A stretch of 64,000 nucleotides of DNA from Aureitalea sp. L0-47 (GCF_026126405.1 NZ_JAFMTQ010000002.1:186001-250000), one strand, 5' to 3'; counted from the stretch's first letter, positions 17,736 to 26,362 are shown. The notes: generated by a model not told the origin, from the sequence alone. A program made the numbers and translations.

Positions 17736-18518
17736 ATGATAAAACTCTTTCGAAACATACGCCGAAATCTTATGTCTGACCAGCCCGAAGGCACTCCTTC
17801 GGTACGGGCAGGAAACAAATTCAGTAAATACCTGTTTTATGCCATTGGTGAAATAGTACTTGTGGTAATTGGTATTCTCATCGCCTTGCAACTCAATACC
17901 TGGAATGCGGAAAGAATTCAGAAAAAAGAATTAGACGCTACACTTTCAGGGATCTTAAGTGAGATCGAGTCTTCTAAAAGAAAAGTTGATGGAGTAAGGA
18001 ATAGTATCGCCAGGATCGCCCAGACCAAGAACAAACGAAATCTGGAACTGCTCGCGATGAGGAATAAAGATTCTATCGAGCTGATCTACGAATCTATTTC
18101 CGGAATTTCCGATGTGATAAGTGTCTCACTAGACCTTCCTGCAACTACTGAATTTTTAAACGATCCAAACATTTCAGAAATAAAAAATGAGCGACTTAAA
18201 TTATTGTTCCTTCAGATAAAACAAAGTTTGAAATTCGGTGAGGTGGTAGATAACTATGGCACCACGCAACTCAATACGCTCATCGAGCCCTTTATATTAA
18301 AACATTTTAATTACGCCTTGTTAGCCGAGGGGAAAGATATGAAAGCGATCAACACCGAATTGGATCATTCCTCCATTCTGAATAACCTGGAACTGGAGAA
18401 TCTGATCAATTTAAAGATCGAAACCGATAACACAAAAATCACCTACCTCACTTCCATGAGTAAATTACTCGAACAAACCATAGAGGAAATTGAGAACGAA
18501 CTAAAGGATTCGGAATGA
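17736..18518 (+). CDS. DUF6090 family membrane protein, copy 1
   Basis: The 260-residue protein has a positively charged N-terminus (MIKLFRNIRRNLM), a single membrane helix (FYAIGEIVLVVIGILIALQLNTW) and then a long helical soluble domain. This is the DUF6090 architecture, widespread in flavobacteria and of unknown function. The linker before the helix is longer than in the second copy at 60784. Its stop overlaps the start of a 42-residue membrane peptide gene. Confidence 0.8.
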   Translation: MIKLFRNIRRNLMSDQPEGTPSVRAGNKFSKYLFYAIGEIVLVVIGILIALQLNTWNAERIQKKELDATLSGILSEIESSKRKVDGVRNSIARIAQTKNKRNLELLAMRNKDSIELIYESISGISDVISVSLDLPATTEFLNDPNISEIKNERLKLLFLQIKQSLKFGEVVDNYGTTQLNTLIEPFILKHFNYALLAEGKDMKAINTELDHSSILNNLELENLINLKIETDNTKITYLTSMSKLLEQTIEEIENELKDSE

Positions 18519-18643
18519 ACACCCTGGACATTATCACCGTAATTGCCATAATTCTGTTCGCCAGGCTAGGGGTAAGATTGTTCATTCGCTATCGTAAATT
18601 AAAAAAGGAAAGTAAAGAAAATTCGTCCGAGGAATCGGATTGA
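18515..18643 (+). CDS. 42-residue single-helix membrane peptide
   Basis: An ATG overlapping the stop of the DUF6090 gene (ATGA) opens a 42-residue frame. It has one hydrophobic helix (LDIITVIAIILFARLGVRLF) followed by a charged tail rich in Lys, Glu and Ser. The overlap, the membrane-like composition and the good fit in the gap suggest a real small protein co-translated with DUF6090. No homologue is known to me. Confidence 0.55.
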   Translation: MNTLDIITVIAIILFARLGVRLFIRYRKLKKESKENSSEESD

Positions 18644-18689
18644 TACACCGATTTTCGTATCTTTTACTCGTTACTGAAAAAGAAAAGAT

Positions 18690-19145
18690 ATGATCACCAC
18701 ACAAAGATTTGAACACGCTATTCAGAAACTATACTCCGCATTCCACAACGACCATCTTCACCCGGAATGTGCCATGCAATGTGCCGTTGGAAACATCTGC
18801 GACAACAAGGACGCCTGGAAACATTTATCGGATCATCACGGCTCCCTTAAGCTTAATTACGTAGGTCGTGTTCACGAACGTATTGGTAGAAAATTCAGCG
18901 GTTATTCACCTTCGGAATTGCTTAAGATCGAGGCGGCCTTCCTTTCCGGTTGCGGCTATGAATTACCGTTACATCATTCCAAATTAAAACCCGAATCACC
19001 TACCAACAAAGACAGATTGTTCAACGGTTTATGCAGTGCCGTAGAAGTACTTTGCGAACTGGACCAGATGAAGAACGTGATGGATACTTCCGAACTATTC
19101 GATTACAACAAACGACCCATCTCCGCTCCTGAAACCGTATCATGA
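18690..19145 (+). CDS. Conserved Cys/His-containing protein of unknown function
   Basis: The 151-residue soluble protein has conserved-looking Cys and His residues: HPECAMQCAVGNICDNKDAW near the N-terminus, then HLSDHHGS, and SGCGYELPLHHS later. These could bind a metal or a cofactor. Flavobacterial relatives are sometimes labelled as NADH-quinone reductase subunit F, but it lacks the ferredoxin and FAD/NAD domains of that enzyme, so I reject the name. The stop overlaps the start of the DinB gene, which suggests co-expression. Confidence 0.75.
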   Translation: MITTQRFEHAIQKLYSAFHNDHLHPECAMQCAVGNICDNKDAWKHLSDHHGSLKLNYVGRVHERIGRKFSGYSPSELLKIEAAFLSGCGYELPLHHSKLKPESPTNKDRLFNGLCSAVEVLCELDQMKNVMDTSELFDYNKRPISAPETVS

Positions 19146-19678
19146 AATTCAACCTTCAACAATCCATAGAATTACTGGAACGCACACCCAAAGTACTAAA
19201 TGCCATGCTCTCGGGATTATCGGAAGAGTGGATCAATAACAACGAAGGCAACAACACATGGAGTCCTTACGACGTGGTTGGACACTTGGTTCACGGAGAA
19301 CGGACAGACTGGATCCCTCGCACTTTTATCATTATGAACGACAGTGACCAAAAGACCTTTACACCCTATGATCGTTTTGCCCAGTTCGAAGAAAGTAAAG
19401 GTAAATCCCTGGAGCAGTTGCTGGATGAATTTGAATCGCTTCGGAAGGCTAACCTGGAGCAATTGCGGGGTTTTGGGTTGATGGATTCCGACCTACGACG
19501 CCAGGGCATTCATCCCTCGCTAGGACCGGTAACCCTCCGAAACTTACTAAGTGCCTGGGTGGTTCATGACCAGGGGCATATAGCGCAGATTAGCCGCGTA
19601 CTGGCCAAACAATACAAGGAGGATGTTGGGCCATGGAACGAATACATGACCATTCTCAAATATCTTCCAAAGGAATGA
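19142..19678 (+). CDS. DinB family protein
   Basis: The 178-residue protein is a DinB/YfiT-like four-helix bundle, with NTWSPYDVVGHLVHGERTDW and WVVHDQGHIAQISRVLAKQY. These carry the three His that bind a metal in this family. Members include thiol-S-transferases, but many are uncharacterised. It overlaps both neighbours by four bases (ATGA junctions), so three genes from 18690 to 20640 are likely one translational unit. Confidence 0.88.
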   Translation: MKFNLQQSIELLERTPKVLNAMLSGLSEEWINNNEGNNTWSPYDVVGHLVHGERTDWIPRTFIIMNDSDQKTFTPYDRFAQFEESKGKSLEQLLDEFESLRKANLEQLRGFGLMDSDLRRQGIHPSLGPVTLRNLLSAWVVHDQGHIAQISRVLAKQYKEDVGPWNEYMTILKYLPKE

Positions 19679-20640
19679 GGTTCGCAATAATGCTTTTAAT
19701 TTTATGCACCGCTATTTCTTGTAAGGAGAAAAGTGTAGTAGAAGAAAGCACCGCCGAATTTATCCCCTACACACCTAAGATTGAAGGGCCGGCCCTGGTG
19801 GTTTTAGGAACGCTACAAGATGCCGGATCTCCCCATATCGCCTGCAAAAAAGAATGTTGTAAGAACCTGTTCGATACTCCCGATGCAACGCGCAAAGTGG
19901 TTTCACTTGGGCTGGTCTTCGATGGTAAGACCTATTTATTCGAGGCCACTCCGGATATCAGTACCCAAGTTAAATTGTTACAGCGAATGGCGAGTTCGGA
20001 AAAGGAGTTGCCAGATGGGATCTTCCTCACACATGCTCATATAGGGCATTACACAGGGCTCATGTACTTTGGGAGAGAAGCCACGAACGCCGATAAAATT
20101 CCAGTGTATACAATGCCCCGTATGAAGGAATACTTGGAGACCAATGGTCCATGGAGTCAATTGGTCGACTTACAAAATATAACATTAAGAGAACTTTCGC
20201 ATAGGGAAAAAGTTGAGCTTTCTTCGCAAGTTGAGGTAGTTCCATTTTTAGTACCGCATCGAGATGAGTATTCGGAAACGGTAGGTTACATCATCGAGGC
20301 CTTCGGCAATAAAATAGTATTCATTCCGGATATTGATAAATGGGAGAAATGGGAAAGATCCATAGTGGAGATCATTGAGGAAGTGGATTATGCTTTTCTG
20401 GATGCCACCTTCTACAGCGGGGAAGAAATCAACACCCGGGATATTTCGGAGATTCCCCATCCATTTATCATTGAGAGTATAGCCTTGTTCGATTCACTGC
20501 CTGCCTCAGAAAAGAAAAAAATACATTTTATTCATTTCAATCACACTAACCCGGTCCTGGATACTAGCACTACGGCCAGCAAGAAAGTGATCGAGAAAGG
20601 CTACCGGCTTGCCCGATATGGTCAAATAATCAATTTATGA
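19675..20640 (+). CDS. PqqB-like metallo-beta-lactamase-fold lipoprotein
   Basis: The 321-residue protein starts with a lipoprotein signal (MLLILCTAISC, lipobox Cys near residue 16) and continues as an MBL-fold hydrolase of the PqqB-like branch. GTLQDAGSPHIACKKECC gives the family's early Cys cluster, and LTHAHIGHYTGL is the metal motif, in which the usual Asp of HxHxDH is Gly. FIHFNHTNPVLD supplies a late His. The start at 19675 is chosen because it overlaps the previous stop as ATGA and places the signal at the N-terminus. It is not evidence for PQQ synthesis, as no other pqq genes are present. Confidence 0.82.
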   Translation: MRFAIMLLILCTAISCKEKSVVEESTAEFIPYTPKIEGPALVVLGTLQDAGSPHIACKKECCKNLFDTPDATRKVVSLGLVFDGKTYLFEATPDISTQVKLLQRMASSEKELPDGIFLTHAHIGHYTGLMYFGREATNADKIPVYTMPRMKEYLETNGPWSQLVDLQNITLRELSHREKVELSSQVEVVPFLVPHRDEYSETVGYIIEAFGNKIVFIPDIDKWEKWERSIVEIIEEVDYAFLDATFYSGEEINTRDISEIPHPFIIESIALFDSLPASEKKKIHFIHFNHTNPVLDTSTTASKKVIEKGYRLARYGQIINL

Positions 20641-21581
20641 CGAAAAGATCTATATTAAAGTTTGTTTCTGAATACGTTCAGATCTTTGTTGGGATAGTCC
20701 TTGCGAGTATTGGGCTTAAGGCTTTCCTACTTCCGAATGGGTTTCTTGACGGCGGAGTTACAGGCATTGCAATTTTACTTCAGAATCAATACGAAATTAA
20801 TATTTCCATACTTCTCGTCGTTTGTAGTATTCCGTTCTTCGTGCTTGCTTATTTCACCGTGTCTAAACGAATTCTCATCAAATCGATTCTCAGTATCATC
20901 ACGCTGGCTATTTTCATTCAGCTGGAAAATTTCAACAATGTTACAGACGACAAACTCCTTATCGCAATATTTGGCGGATTATGCCTGGGGCTCGGTATTG
21001 GCATTGCGATAAGAAACGGTTCTGTGCTGGACGGATCTGAGATTTTGGGTGTATTCATAAACGACCGCTTTGGCATCAGTATCGGGAAGGTCATATTGGT
21101 GTTCAATGTGATCCTCTTCGGAATTACTGCCGCTCTCATCTCCCTTGAAGTGGCGCTTTATTCAATCTTAACCTATATAGTCACGGCTAAGGTGACTGAC
21201 CTGGTGATCGAAGGCTTCGAAGATTTTATCGGGATAATGATCGTTTCAAAAAAATATCCAGAAGTAAAAAAGGCCATCATGAGTGAGTTGGGCTCCGGGC
21301 TCACCGTCTACCAGGGAGAAAAAGGGTACGGAAGCAAAGGTGAGACATTCAATCTTCAGATCATCCACACAATTATCAACCGAATAGATATTAAGAAGCT
21401 CTACCGTATCACCGACAAGATAGACCCGGATGCATTTATAGTTGAATTTGACGTGAACAATATCAAAGGTGGCGTACTTAGGAGATATCTCACCCGAAAA
21501 AAAGACAAGCCACTAGCTCACAAACTATTTCAGAAAAACCTTCCAAAAGAATTGATGGAAGACGATGGCGGCAACAACTGA
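20637..21581 (+). CDS. YitT family membrane protein
   Basis: The 314-residue protein has an N-terminal block of five or six membrane helices (DUF161) with SIGLKAFLLPNGFLDGGVTG, and a C-terminal soluble DUF2179 domain (GLTVYQGEKGYGSKGETFNL). This is the standard YitT layout, a family of unknown transport or sensing function. It overlaps the preceding hydrolase by four bases and so belongs to the end of the same gene run. Confidence 0.9.
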   Translation: MTKRSILKFVSEYVQIFVGIVLASIGLKAFLLPNGFLDGGVTGIAILLQNQYEINISILLVVCSIPFFVLAYFTVSKRILIKSILSIITLAIFIQLENFNNVTDDKLLIAIFGGLCLGLGIGIAIRNGSVLDGSEILGVFINDRFGISIGKVILVFNVILFGITAALISLEVALYSILTYIVTAKVTDLVIEGFEDFIGIMIVSKKYPEVKKAIMSELGSGLTVYQGEKGYGSKGETFNLQIIHTIINRIDIKKLYRITDKIDPDAFIVEFDVNNIKGGVLRRYLTRKKDKPLAHKLFQKNLPKELMEDDGGNN

Positions 21582-21643
21582 ATTAATTCACTAGTTTAGA
21601 TCATTAATGTTAGTTTCCTCAATTCTAATTTAACTCAAAGATT

Positions 21644-21850
21644 ATGACTAGAAACATGGCCAACTCAGATCGTATTATTCGATTCATTATTGCGGCAGTT
21701 GCAGCCTACCTGTATTTCTCAGGAACGCTTACAGGCACTTTAGGAATTGCACTCCTTATAGTTGCAGCGATCTTCCTTTTAACTAGTTTTATCAGCTTCT
21801 GCCCATTGTACGCTATCTTCGGAATAAGCACCTGCAAGGTGAAACAATAA
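21644..21850 (+). CDS. DUF2892 (YgaP-type) small membrane protein
   Basis: The 68-residue protein has two membrane helices and the family signature near the C-terminus (FISFCPLYAIFGISTCKVK) with its two Cys. DUF2892 proteins resemble the membrane part of the rhodanese YgaP and may be involved in sulfur or thiol handling. A second Met five residues in (MANSDRII) could also be the start. A hairpin terminator follows immediately. Confidence 0.85.
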   Translation: MTRNMANSDRIIRFIIAAVAAYLYFSGTLTGTLGIALLIVAAIFLLTSFISFCPLYAIFGISTCKVKQ

Positions 21851-21851
21851 A

Positions 21852-21876
21852 AAAGCGGAGGCAAAACCTCCGCTTT
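21852..21876 (+). terminator. Terminator hairpin after DUF2892 gene
   Basis: A perfect 10-base stem (AAAGCGGAGG / CCTCCGCTTT) with a five-base loop lies two bases after the stop. The U-rich part is contained in the stem end (CTTTC) and is short. Confidence 0.75.
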
Positions 21877-22297
21877 CAGCATTCCTTGGGAAGATCCTGA
21901 TCCTCCGAATGATCTTCCCAGGGTAGGTAAGTAGGCAATTTTTATTCTAAAAACTGCCCATTTCTGTCCAGGTAAAAAATTGTAGTCACGTGAAGTTATT
22001 TATCGGGACTATGGACCCAAGAGGGCCCAACTATCCCAATAACCAACACAATCAAAAATTAACCTTATAAAAAGAACTTAAGGTAGGAATTCACTTTAGG
22101 GAAGTGACTTCTAAAAGTCTGATGGACTAATTAGTATTACCCTCAATTCTTACACTTTATTCAGGTACTACCTTTATGACCCTGAAAATCCTCCAGGGTT
22201 TAATGAAGTACGTGAATTCATGGAATTTTTGTTCCTCCATCTATTCATAGATACAGATTCCTCTTCAAGGACTTACCTTTAACTAAACACCTTAATC
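21877..22297. other. Hairpin-rich intergenic region without a gene
   Basis: This stretch has no coding frame that I can support. It holds several inverted repeats. The first is 21884-21923 (core GGGAAGATC / GATCTTCCC). The second is 21934-21958 (11-base arms with one mismatch around TTC). The others are short stems near 22092-22125 (TCACTT / AAGTGA, then GACTT / AAGTC) and 22179-22199 (ACCCTG / CAGGGT). A -7-like TACCTTTA lies at 22169-22176. A non-coding RNA or a structured leader for the lipoprotein is possible. Confidence 0.5.
22169..22176 (+). promoter_or_regulatory. Putative -7 box (TACCTTTA)
   Basis: TACCTTTA is one base from TAnnTTTG and is the same octamer found before the contractile injection locus (52125) and before the second DUF6090 gene (60740). 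It would give a leader of more than 100 bases before the lipoprotein gene at 22298. No clear -33 element is seen. Confidence 0.3.
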
Positions 22298-22753
22298 ATG
22301 AAGAAATTCACGCTACTGTTGTTAGTCTTAACTATACCACTCTTTGGCTGTCCGAAGAAACCTTTCGAAGGGGAAATGACCAAAAAAATCAATTCGCTCG
22401 AAATACCCGGAGCCAGCATTGACTTCAAAAACCTGATGATCGAGATTGCCATGGAAGTGGACGCATGCGACGCGGCTCGTGAGAATTGCTCGAACCTGCC
22501 CGATCCCTGGAAAGAGGGGAAAATGTTGACCCTTCAGAAACAAATAGAATACGTCAAAGACCATCCGGAAAGCAAAGAGATACAACTAAAGATGGCGATG
22601 TTCGAACGTGCTATGCTCGATGGGGAAGGTGGCAAAATACTAACTTCCGGTAATACCTTCACTGTGTTCGCCTACCATGCTGGTTATGGTTTCGAGAACA
22701 TAAAGAAGCGAATGAATAAATATATCGGATTGTTGTCTGAAGAAAACGAGTGA
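22298..22753 (+). CDS. Lipoprotein of unknown function
   Basis: The 151-residue protein has a lipoprotein signal (LLLLVLTIPLFGC, Cys at residue 18) and a mostly helical, charged mature part with a small Cys pair (VDACDAARENCSN). I recognise no domain. It is preceded by a 447-base gap and ends exactly where the convergent acyltransferase gene ends, the two stop codons abutting in TGATCA. Confidence 0.75.
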   Translation: MKKFTLLLLVLTIPLFGCPKKPFEGEMTKKINSLEIPGASIDFKNLMIEIAMEVDACDAARENCSNLPDPWKEGKMLTLQKQIEYVKDHPESKEIQLKMAMFERAMLDGEGGKILTSGNTFTVFAYHAGYGFENIKKRMNKYIGLLSEENE

Positions 22754-24565
22754 TCACTCTTCCTCACCCTTACCTAAGTACTTCTTTTCCAATTCCGCCT
22801 GGAACTCTTCCATTACCGGCTTTACAGTACTTTCAGGAAGATCGGCAATTCGAATGTACATAAGTCCGTCCACGGCATTGTTGAACAAAGGGTCTACGTT
22901 GAACGCCACAACTTTCGCGTTCTGTTTGATGTACTTTTTGATAAGTACCGGTAGTCGCAAACTTCCCGGTTCCACCTCATCGATCAGTTTGTCGAATTTG
23001 TTGAGGTCGGCCTCCGTCTCATCGAAAATGAAGTCCTTATCTGCATCTTTCAATTTTACTTTGAATTCTTTCTTCGGATTGATGTATTGTGCCACATATG
23101 GATCGTAGTAGTTCGATTTCATAAACTCGATCATAAGTGATTTAGAAAACTCAGAGAATTTGTTGCTAATACTTACACCGCCAATTAGGAATTTGTGCTC
23201 CGGGAAGCGAAGCGTGGTATGAACGATCCCCTTCCAAAGCAGGAACAACGGCATGGGTCTCTGCTGATATTCTTTTATGATAAATGCCCTTCCCATTTCA
23301 ATGGATTGTTCCATCATTGGATACAATTCTGGTTCAAAACGAAACAGGTCCTGCAGATAAAACCCATTGATTCCGTATTGTGGGAAGATCTTCGATCCAA
23401 GCCCCATTCGATATGCCCCGGCTAGCTTTTTTGCCTCACCATCCCAGAGGAACATGTGATGGTAATAGCTGTCGAATTTATCCAAATCAGTTGCATTGTT
23501 GGTACCTTCCCCAACTTCACGAAAGGTGATTTCCCGTAGTCTCCCGATTTCCTGGAGAATATTTGGTATCGATGGTGCGGGCGCGAGGAAGACCTCATAA
23601 TTCTTACTGATGAGTAGTCTCTTGTTGTCTTTGCGAAGCAGATCGATCTCGGACTCCATCATTTCTACTGAAACTGCACCGGCGATCTTCTTAGGTGCTT
23701 TCGGGATCTTGAGTGTTTTCGGTATGTTCTCCAGTAATTTTTTCCTCTGAAAAGGGTTGGCCAGCACATAGGTTTTCTTCCGAAGGAATTCGGTGAATTC
23801 CTGAAGGGTTTCATGCTCTGCCTGGTCTGCAGTTGAAATCGGATTACCTATACGCACCTTGATCATTCGCTCTTTTTGGGTGAGTAATTCTGAAGGTAAT
23901 TTGGCCGTGCGAAGTGTATCGCTCAACTTTGCCATACGATAGAACAATTTACTGTTCTTCGCATGAAAATAAATTGGTACAACCGGCACCTCGGCTTTCT
24001 TAATCAGTTTCATAGCGGCGACCTCCCAGGGTTTGTCCACCAACAACTTACCATCCCTGTATGTAGATACTTCTCCGGCCGGGAAAATGCCGAGAGGATG
24101 CCCTTCTTTGAGATGGGCCAGGGCACTCTTGAAACCCATAATACTCGACTTCACGTCCTTTCGATCCTCAAAGGGATTTACAGGCATAACATAGGGTTTT
24201 AGCGGGACGATTCTATGCAACAGGAAATTGGCGATGATCTTAAAATCGGAACGCTTTTCGAGTAATAATTTCAGAAGTAAAATTCCATCGATACCGCCAA
24301 GAGGGTGATTGCTAATGGTTATAAAGGGGCCGTCTTTAGGAATACGTTTGAGGTCCTCTTCGGGTATCTCGAAATTTATTTCGAATTCATTCAGAAGCCC
24401 ATTGATGAATTCCAGTTCGCTGAGATGCTTGTTCCGATCGTATATCGAGTTCATCGTATCGATCTTTAGCAGCTTCATCAGCGTCCAACCCATGAAAGTA
24501 CCAACAAAGCCGAACTTCTGTACGTTTATGGCTTTCGCCACTTCTTTGGCGTTAACTAATCCCAT
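22754..24565 (-). CDS. Bifunctional acyltransferase, OlsF-like (PlsC plus GNAT)
   Basis: The 603-residue protein joins two acyltransferase domains. The N-terminal PlsC-type domain carries SNHPLGGIDGILLLK (catalytic His, with Asp after five residues) and FPAGEVSTYRDGK. The C-terminal half is a GNAT-like N-acyltransferase of the OlsB/hemolysin kind (REITFREVGEGT, DLFRFEPELYPMMEQSIEMGRAFI). This matches OlsF, which makes ornithine-type aminolipids in two steps: N-acylation by the C-terminal part, O-acylation by the N-terminal part. I start at the ATG at 24565 and not at the GTG at 24607, because a perfect -7 box overlaps that GTG. The amino acid substrate (ornithine or glycine) is not certain. 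Confidence 0.85.
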   Translation of the reverse strand: MGLVNAKEVAKAINVQKFGFVGTFMGWTLMKLLKIDTMNSIYDRNKHLSELEFINGLLNEFEINFEIPEEDLKRIPKDGPFITISNHPLGGIDGILLLKLLLEKRSDFKIIANFLLHRIVPLKPYVMPVNPFEDRKDVKSSIMGFKSALAHLKEGHPLGIFPAGEVSTYRDGKLLVDKPWEVAAMKLIKKAEVPVVPIYFHAKNSKLFYRMAKLSDTLRTAKLPSELLTQKERMIKVRIGNPISTADQAEHETLQEFTEFLRKKTYVLANPFQRKKLLENIPKTLKIPKAPKKIAGAVSVEMMESEIDLLRKDNKRLLISKNYEVFLAPAPSIPNILQEIGRLREITFREVGEGTNNATDLDKFDSYYHHMFLWDGEAKKLAGAYRMGLGSKIFPQYGINGFYLQDLFRFEPELYPMMEQSIEMGRAFIIKEYQQRPMPLFLLWKGIVHTTLRFPEHKFLIGGVSISNKFSEFSKSLMIEFMKSNYYDPYVAQYINPKKEFKVKLKDADKDFIFDETEADLNKFDKLIDEVEPGSLRLPVLIKKYIKQNAKVVAFNVDPLFNNAVDGLMYIRIADLPESTVKPVMEEFQAELEKKYLGKGEEE

Positions 24566-24606
24566 GGATATTGGTTGTTTTACGTTACCTTTTAAATCGG
24601 TGAACA

Positions 24607-24614
24607 CAAATATA
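24607..24614 (-). promoter_or_regulatory. Putative -7 box (TATATTTG) for the OlsF-like gene
   Basis: On the minus strand TATATTTG matches TAnnTTTG exactly. It lies between the aspartate kinase stop and the acyltransferase, about 40 bases before the ATG at 24565. It argues that the acyltransferase has its own promoter and that the GTG at 24607 is not its start. Confidence 0.5.
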
Positions 24615-24629
24615 GCGAAACGTTAGGAG

Positions 24630-25886
24630 TTAGTCTTTCACGATAACCTGCACCGTGTCGCCGCCCTCTTGTCTAAGTAAAACCTCTTTATTCTTAAGGA
24701 ATGCATCGATTTCTTCTCGACTCGAATGACGAACAGTGTACAAAGTGACACCTTCATGCCATTCCACTCTGAATCGCTCTCTTAATTTTACCAGTAATTC
24801 TTCAAGCCGATCGAACTTATTATCTACACAAACAGAAAAACTAATCGCAGAATTTTGGATGAGTTCCACCTTCATTTTAAATTTGTGCAGCCATCGGAAA
24901 ACGTCACTGATGTTATCCTCCATCATAAAACTGAAATCCAGGGATGAAAGAGAAATAAGGACCTGGTTTCGTTTCAATATGAAGCAGGATGTTTCAGGGT
25001 TCAGTGTGACACCCTTGCCTACACAGGTACCAGCCTGATCAGGATTCATAAACGATTTTACGAATAATGGAATCTCTTTTCGCTGCATGGGTTGCAGCGT
25101 TTTTGGGTGAATTACCGAGGCCCCATAGAATGCCAGTTCTATGGCTTCTTTATAGGAAATGTTGTGTAGTAATTTCGGATTATTGAAATACCTGGGATCT
25201 GCATTGAGTACTCCGGGAACATCTTTCCAGATAGTTAGGCTATCGGCATTCAGACAATATGTAAAAATCGCCCCCGTGTAGTCACTTCCTTCCCTTCCGA
25301 GTGTAGTTGTGAAATTATTCTCAGAATCTGAACCCAGGAATCCCTGTGTTACGGTGATTCCTTTTTTATTAACCGCTGAAGCGATTCTTTTCTGAGTTTC
25401 TTCCCAGTTCACACTTGCGTCCCTGAAACTGGCATCAGTAATTATACAGGTTCGAACATCCAACCAATTATTGGAAAAACCGTTGTCATTCAAGAATTGT
25501 GAGATTATGGTAGTGGAAACAAGTTCACCAAAACAAACCACCTGGTCGTAAACAAAGCTGTGTTTAGTTGACCTATTGGTCTCGAGGAAATTCTCAAGGG
25601 TATCGCAAAGGTTTTTCACCTTCGAAAAAACCGGATGGGAACTATTGGGAAACAGTCCCTCCATAATGGTTTGATGATAGTTTCTGAATTCCACCAGAAG
25701 AAGAGGGAGTTCTCCGGTTTTATTCAAATAGGCATTGACAACCAGCTCAAGGTGATTTGTCATTTTTCCCATAGCCGAAACAACAATCAGCAGGTCCTTT
25801 TCACCTGTCGTTTCAAGGACCCTCTTCAGGTTTCGCACGCCTTCGGCATCTTTTACGGATGCGCCTCCGAATTTGTATACTTTCAT
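24630..25886 (-). CDS. lysC: Aspartate kinase
   Basis: This enzyme phosphorylates aspartate, the first step to lysine, threonine, methionine and diaminopimelate. The 418-residue monofunctional protein has the N-terminal KFGGASVKDAEGVRNL, the GREGSDYTGAIF substrate/nucleotide region, and C-terminal ACT-like segments (about residues 310-400) for feedback control. The ACT part is diverged and the loop around SLSSLDFSFMMEDN is the likely effector site. Its start overlaps the GNAT gene as ATGA. Confidence 0.92.
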   Translation of the reverse strand: MKVYKFGGASVKDAEGVRNLKRVLETTGEKDLLIVVSAMGKMTNHLELVVNAYLNKTGELPLLLVEFRNYHQTIMEGLFPNSSHPVFSKVKNLCDTLENFLETNRSTKHSFVYDQVVCFGELVSTTIISQFLNDNGFSNNWLDVRTCIITDASFRDASVNWEETQKRIASAVNKKGITVTQGFLGSDSENNFTTTLGREGSDYTGAIFTYCLNADSLTIWKDVPGVLNADPRYFNNPKLLHNISYKEAIELAFYGASVIHPKTLQPMQRKEIPLFVKSFMNPDQAGTCVGKGVTLNPETSCFILKRNQVLISLSSLDFSFMMEDNISDVFRWLHKFKMKVELIQNSAISFSVCVDNKFDRLEELLVKLRERFRVEWHEGVTLYTVRHSSREEIDAFLKNKEVLLRQEGGDTVQVIVKD

Positions 25887-26362
25887 TGTTGTTTCAAATA
25901 TTCCTTAAGTGATGGTTCTTCCATCTCTACCTGCCACCAACTGCTCAAGATAGTAGCACCCGTTTGTTTATAGAAATTAATAGCCGGTGTGTTCCAATCC
26001 AGGACTACCCAGTTTACTCGTTTAACACCTTCTTCATGAGCATACTCCATGACCTTTCGGTACAAAGCAGAACCCACTCCTTTACCACGCATTTTTTCTT
26101 TTACCACAAGGTCCTCAAGGTGAAGTGTACGTCCTTTCCAGGTTGAGAATCTGAAATAGACCAATGCCATTCCAACGATCTCATCTTCCACCTCAGCCAC
26201 GAAACAGTTGAACTGCTTATTTTCACCAAATCCCGCCTCAACAAGTTCCTCTGTGGTGACTTCAACGGCATCCGGTTCTTTTTCAAAAACGGCAAGTTCG
26301 ATGATAAGTTGTAACACCGATGGCATATCACGAGCTTCCGCGTCACGAATTATAAGTTCCAT
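25883..26362 (-). CDS. GNAT family N-acetyltransferase
   Basis: The 159-residue protein is a complete GNAT domain. The N-terminal beta-alpha unit is IRDAEARDMPSVLQLIIELA, the acetyl-CoA pyrophosphate loop is VVKEKMRGKGVGSALYRKV (R/Q-x-x-G-x-G/A), and WNTPAINFYKQTGA follows. It resembles diamine (spermidine/thialysine) acetyltransferases of the SSAT type, but the acceptor is uncertain. It is the first gene of the minus-strand operon and overlaps lysC by four bases. Confidence 0.88.
   Translation of the reverse strand: MELIIRDAEARDMPSVLQLIIELAVFEKEPDAVEVTTEELVEAGFGENKQFNCFVAEVEDEIVGMALVYFRFSTWKGRTLHLEDLVVKEKMRGKGVGSALYRKVMEYAHEEGVKRVNWVVLDWNTPAINFYKQTGATILSSWWQVEMEEPSLKEYLKQQ

Noticed and set aside
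19675-20640. PQQ biosynthesis locus
   Set aside because: Only a PqqB-like protein is present, and no pqqA, pqqC, pqqD or pqqE gene occurs nearby.
22026-22290. tRNA or riboswitch in the hairpin-rich gap
   Set aside because: I could not fold a cloverleaf or match any riboswitch core; only simple hairpins are visible.
24566-24607. GTG start at 24607 for the acyltransferase
   Set aside because: The codon lies inside a perfect -7 box, so it should not be transcribed.
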